NCBI GenBank assembly: GCA_902767285.1
Contig: CACXHC010000235.1
Span: forward strand, 1-7,757
Direction of reading: 5' to 3'
Source of the DNA: an uncultured Ruminococcus sp.
Lineage (GTDB): Bacteria > Bacillota > Clostridia > Oscillospirales > Acutalibacteraceae
DNA: 7,757 bases
Below are positions 6,808 through 7,757 of this stretch, one piece after another. The translations under genes and the position numbers were made by a program. Numbering within the stretch: the stretch's first letter is position 1; every line of letters starts with the position of its first letter. Under the pieces are notes generated by a model that saw nothing but the letters and a program-made list of their open reading frames with translations, made no database searches and was not told the DNA's origin.

Positions 6808-6821
6808 GTGTGACTACACAC
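6808..6821. promoter_or_regulatory. Small inverted repeat at the predicted pgk start point
   Basis: GTGTG (6808-6812) and CACAC (6817-6821) flank ACTA. The palindrome overlaps the first 13 or so bases transcribed from the predicted pgk promoter. Its position suits an operator or a 5'-end hairpin, but the arms are only 5 bp, so chance is a real possibility. Confidence 0.3.
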
Positions 6822-6826
6822 TCAAT

Positions 6827-6855
6827 ATTATATAATATATTTTTCCAATTTTCAA
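6827..6855 (-). promoter_or_regulatory. Sigma-A-type promoter of the pgk-tpiA-gpmI cluster
   Basis: Read on the - strand: -35 TTGAAA (6855-6850), a 17-bp AT-rich spacer, then -10 TATAAT (6832-6827). The -10 is perfect and the -35 matches TTGACA at five of six bases. The expected start point is near 6820, which gives a 5' leader of about 42 nt before the pgk ATG. This is the strongest consensus promoter in the window, as expected for a glycolytic gene. Confidence 0.85.
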
Positions 6856-7170
6856 TATCATTTTTATATTTATTTAACGATTAGTGCGGATTTTTTAGTG
6901 CTATTCAATACCAATGTGATGTGCTGCTGAAGAAGTTGTCATAAAAATGTCATTTAATAGAGAATTTTTAACAAAAAATTTTTATTAATTTTAATTCTGT
7001 ATTTTTTTAAAAAAATAATTTGTTGTATAATATCTATAAAAGAATAAAAATTCAAAATTTTAAAAATGTGAATATTGTTGGTTCGATTTTTAAAAGTTTA
7101 TAAAATTTAAAAAATGCTTTTTGAAAATTTATGTCAATGTACCAAAAGAACGATTTGGAAGATTATTCTA
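6856..7170. other. AT-rich divergent intergenic stretch without a gene
   Basis: Very AT-rich DNA between the divergent pgk and 7313 promoters. I see no ORF with a start and ribosome binding site. Two items stand out: the direct repeat TTGTCAT/ATGTCAT at 6936-6953, and a TATAAT at 7026-7031 (+ strand) without a convincing -35 (TTTTTT at 17 bp). The A/T runs at 6961-7020 could favour bent DNA or act as upstream promoter elements, but I cannot show this. Confidence 0.5.
6936..6953 (+). promoter_or_regulatory. Direct repeat resembling a Pho box
   Basis: TTGTCAT, AAAA, ATGTCAT: 7-bp near-identical half-sites on an 11-bp period. It matches the enteric PhoB consensus (CTGTCAT, AWAW, CTGTCAY) at 16 of 18 positions. 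Known PhoP boxes in Bacillus use TTAACA-type repeats instead, so functional meaning in this host is doubtful. It lies 81 bp upstream of the pgk -35 and over 200 bp upstream of the 7171 promoter, with no good -10 at the distance PhoB would need. Confidence 0.25.
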
Positions 7171-7199
7171 TTGCATTTATTTTTAAGTTGTGGTAAAAT
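7171..7199 (+). promoter_or_regulatory. Extended -10 promoter of the secreted-protein gene
   Basis: -35 TTGCAT (7171-7176), exact 17-bp spacer, then TGG before -10 TAAAAT (7194-7199), which forms an extended -10 (TGnTAAAAT). The predicted start point is near 7206, giving a leader of about 107 nt before the ATG at 7313. Confidence 0.7.
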
Positions 7200-7204
7200 G
7201 ATTC

Positions 7205-7236
7205 CATAACAAAAAAGTAGCATGCGTTTTGTTATG
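7205..7236 (+). promoter_or_regulatory. Leader hairpin 1 at the predicted mRNA 5' end
   Basis: CATAACAAAA (7205-7214) and TTTTGTTATG (7227-7236) form a perfect 10-bp inverted repeat with a 12-nt loop containing GCATGC. It coincides with the predicted start point, so the transcript would begin in or at the stem. It could protect the 5' end of the mRNA, or the DNA palindrome could be an operator. Confidence 0.6.
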
Positions 7237-7251
7237 AAATTATTTTCAAAA

Positions 7252-7269
7252 ATGCACATTGGGGTGCAT
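7252..7269 (+). promoter_or_regulatory. Leader hairpin 2
   Basis: ATGCAC (7252-7257) and GTGCAT (7264-7269) form a perfect 6-bp stem around ATTGGG, 28 nt before the ribosome binding site. No T-run follows, so it is not a simple terminator. It matches no riboswitch that I recognise. Confidence 0.5.
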
Positions 7270-7297
7270 AAAAATCACTTAAAAGCAAAAGAACATT

Positions 7298-7304
7298 AAG
7301 GAGG
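7298..7304 (+). promoter_or_regulatory. Ribosome binding site of the gene at 7313
   Basis: AAGGAGG (7298-7304), a perfect Shine-Dalgarno core, ends 8 nt before the ATG at 7313. It fixes the start codon of the secreted protein and suggests strong translation. Confidence 0.9.
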
Positions 7305-7312
7305 AAATTATC

Positions 7313-7757
7313 ATGAACAAGACAACTTCATACAAACGTATTGTTAGCTTGGTCCTTTCTGTACTTATGGTTGCAGCTATGCTTTCAGTTTCTGCAGCAG
7401 CAGACATAAAGATCAAGGTTAACGGCGAGTATGTAGCAAATGGCGGAACTATCGAAGTAGTTGAAACTGCCAAAGTCGAGATTGAAGGTCAGTATGCCAA
7501 AGTAATGGTAAACGGTAAAATTGTTACAGTTGCTGATGACGGTACATTCGTTATAACAAGAGAAACAACAGATAAACCCGCTGACACAGACACAACACCT
7601 GATACATCCGTAGACACAGAAACACCCGCTGATACAGACACAACTCCTGATACTCCGGTAGATACAGAAACACCTGCTGAAACAGATACTGACACAACAG
7701 ATACAGACGCAACACCTGATGTACCTGCTGAAACAGATACTGACACAACAGATACAG
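7313..7757 (+). CDS. Secreted protein with signal peptide and acidic Thr/Asp/Pro repeats, 3' truncated by window
   Basis: An open frame of 148 codons with no stop before the window ends. Residues 1-30 form a signal peptide: a positive start (KTTSYKR), a hydrophobic core (IVSLVLSVLMVAAML) and small residues SVSAAA before Asp31, where signal peptidase I could cut. Residues 31-82 are a short beta-rich stretch with two VNG turns and VTVADDGTFVI, reminiscent of Ig-like domains of bacterial surface proteins but only about 50 residues long. From residue 84 the protein is low complexity: two 16-residue units of PADTDTTPDT(S/P)VDTET (89-104, 105-120), then units starting PAETDTDTTDT (121, 138). No Lys or Arg is seen after Lys88, so this part is strongly acidic and probably an extended linker or wall-spanning region, possibly glycosylated on threonine. 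The part beyond the window (enzyme, binding module, sorting signal or transmembrane anchor) decides its role. I do not recognise a specific family. Confidence 0.85.
   Translation, partial: MNKTTSYKRIVSLVLSVLMVAAMLSVSAAADIKIKVNGEYVANGGTIEVVETAKVEIEGQYAKVMVNGKIVTVADDGTFVITRETTDKPADTDTTPDTSVDTETPADTDTTPDTPVDTETPAETDTDTTDTDATPDVPAETDTDTTDT
7577..7757 (+). repeat. Coding tandem repeats, 48-bp then 51-bp period
   Basis: Two 48-bp units (7577-7624, 7625-7672) encode near-identical 16-residue blocks. The next unit (7673-7723) is 51 bp, and its first 34 bases recur exactly from 7724 to the window end. All units are in frame, so unit gain or loss would alter linker length without breaking the gene. 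The array may continue beyond the window. Confidence 0.85.

Noticed and set aside
7021..7031. Perfect TATAAT at 7026-7031 as promoter of the secreted-protein gene
   Set aside because: The only -35 at suitable spacing is TTTTTT, and it would give a leader of about 275 nt. The extended -10 promoter at 7171-7199 is better. It could still be a weak secondary start.
7114..7209. Short open frame of 31 codons on the + strand
   Set aside because: No ribosome binding site precedes it, it overlaps the 7171 promoter and the first leader hairpin, and its composition looks like translated AT-rich spacer.
7489..7746. Val/Ser-rich open frames on the - strand at the right edge
   Set aside because: They are the mirror of the Thr/Asp repeat array of the + strand gene, which has a perfect ribosome binding site, a promoter and a signal peptide. 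Repetitive DNA keeps several frames open.

Overview
The window looks like chromosomal DNA of a low-to-moderate GC Firmicute, most likely a clostridial gut or rumen bacterium of the Ruminococcus/Oscillospiraceae kind. This rests on Clostridia-like FabF, FabZ, AccD (zinc-ribbon type) and short AccA proteins, strong AGGAGG-type ribosome binding sites, AT-rich intergenic DNA, and hairpin repeats of the form AAAGTTTTTT plus a T/A-rich stem, which resemble repeats I recall from that group. No 16S or other taxonomic marker is present, so the assignment is inference.

Positions 1-2539 (+ strand) hold the end of a fatty-acid synthesis operon: the C-terminal part of fabF, then fabZ, accD and accA. Spacing is tight (6 bp, 21 bp, then a 4-bp ATGA overlap). 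AccD and AccA form the carboxyltransferase that makes malonyl-CoA. FabF elongates the acyl chain and FabZ dehydrates the beta-hydroxyacyl-ACP intermediate. accB and accC, which often lie between these genes in Firmicutes, are absent from this segment.

Positions 2540-3040 are a convergent intergenic region made almost entirely of repeats: a 17-bp tandem repeat, a large GC-capped hairpin, and a nearly identical direct duplication of about 180 bp. The right-hand copy contains an extra 16-bp-stem terminator hairpin. The ends of each unit are related hairpins in opposite orientation, and a solo copy of one end lies between pgk and tpiA.

Positions 3041-6778 (- strand) hold the lower-glycolysis cluster pgk-tpiA-gpmI, transcribed right to left from a good sigma-A-type promoter (TTGAAA, 17 bp, TATAAT) at 6827-6855. 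Its enzymes cover phosphoglycerate kinase, triosephosphate isomerase and cofactor-independent phosphoglycerate mutase.

Positions 6779-7312 are AT-rich non-coding DNA with divergent promoters. On the right, an extended -10 promoter at 7171-7199 precedes a leader of about 107 nt with two clean hairpins. It drives a + strand gene starting at 7313 that runs off the window. That gene encodes a secreted protein with a signal peptide, a short beta-rich domain and an acidic Thr/Asp/Pro repeat region. Most of the window is housekeeping. The less ordinary parts are the repeat composite at 2544-3032 and the structured leader and repeat protein at the right edge.
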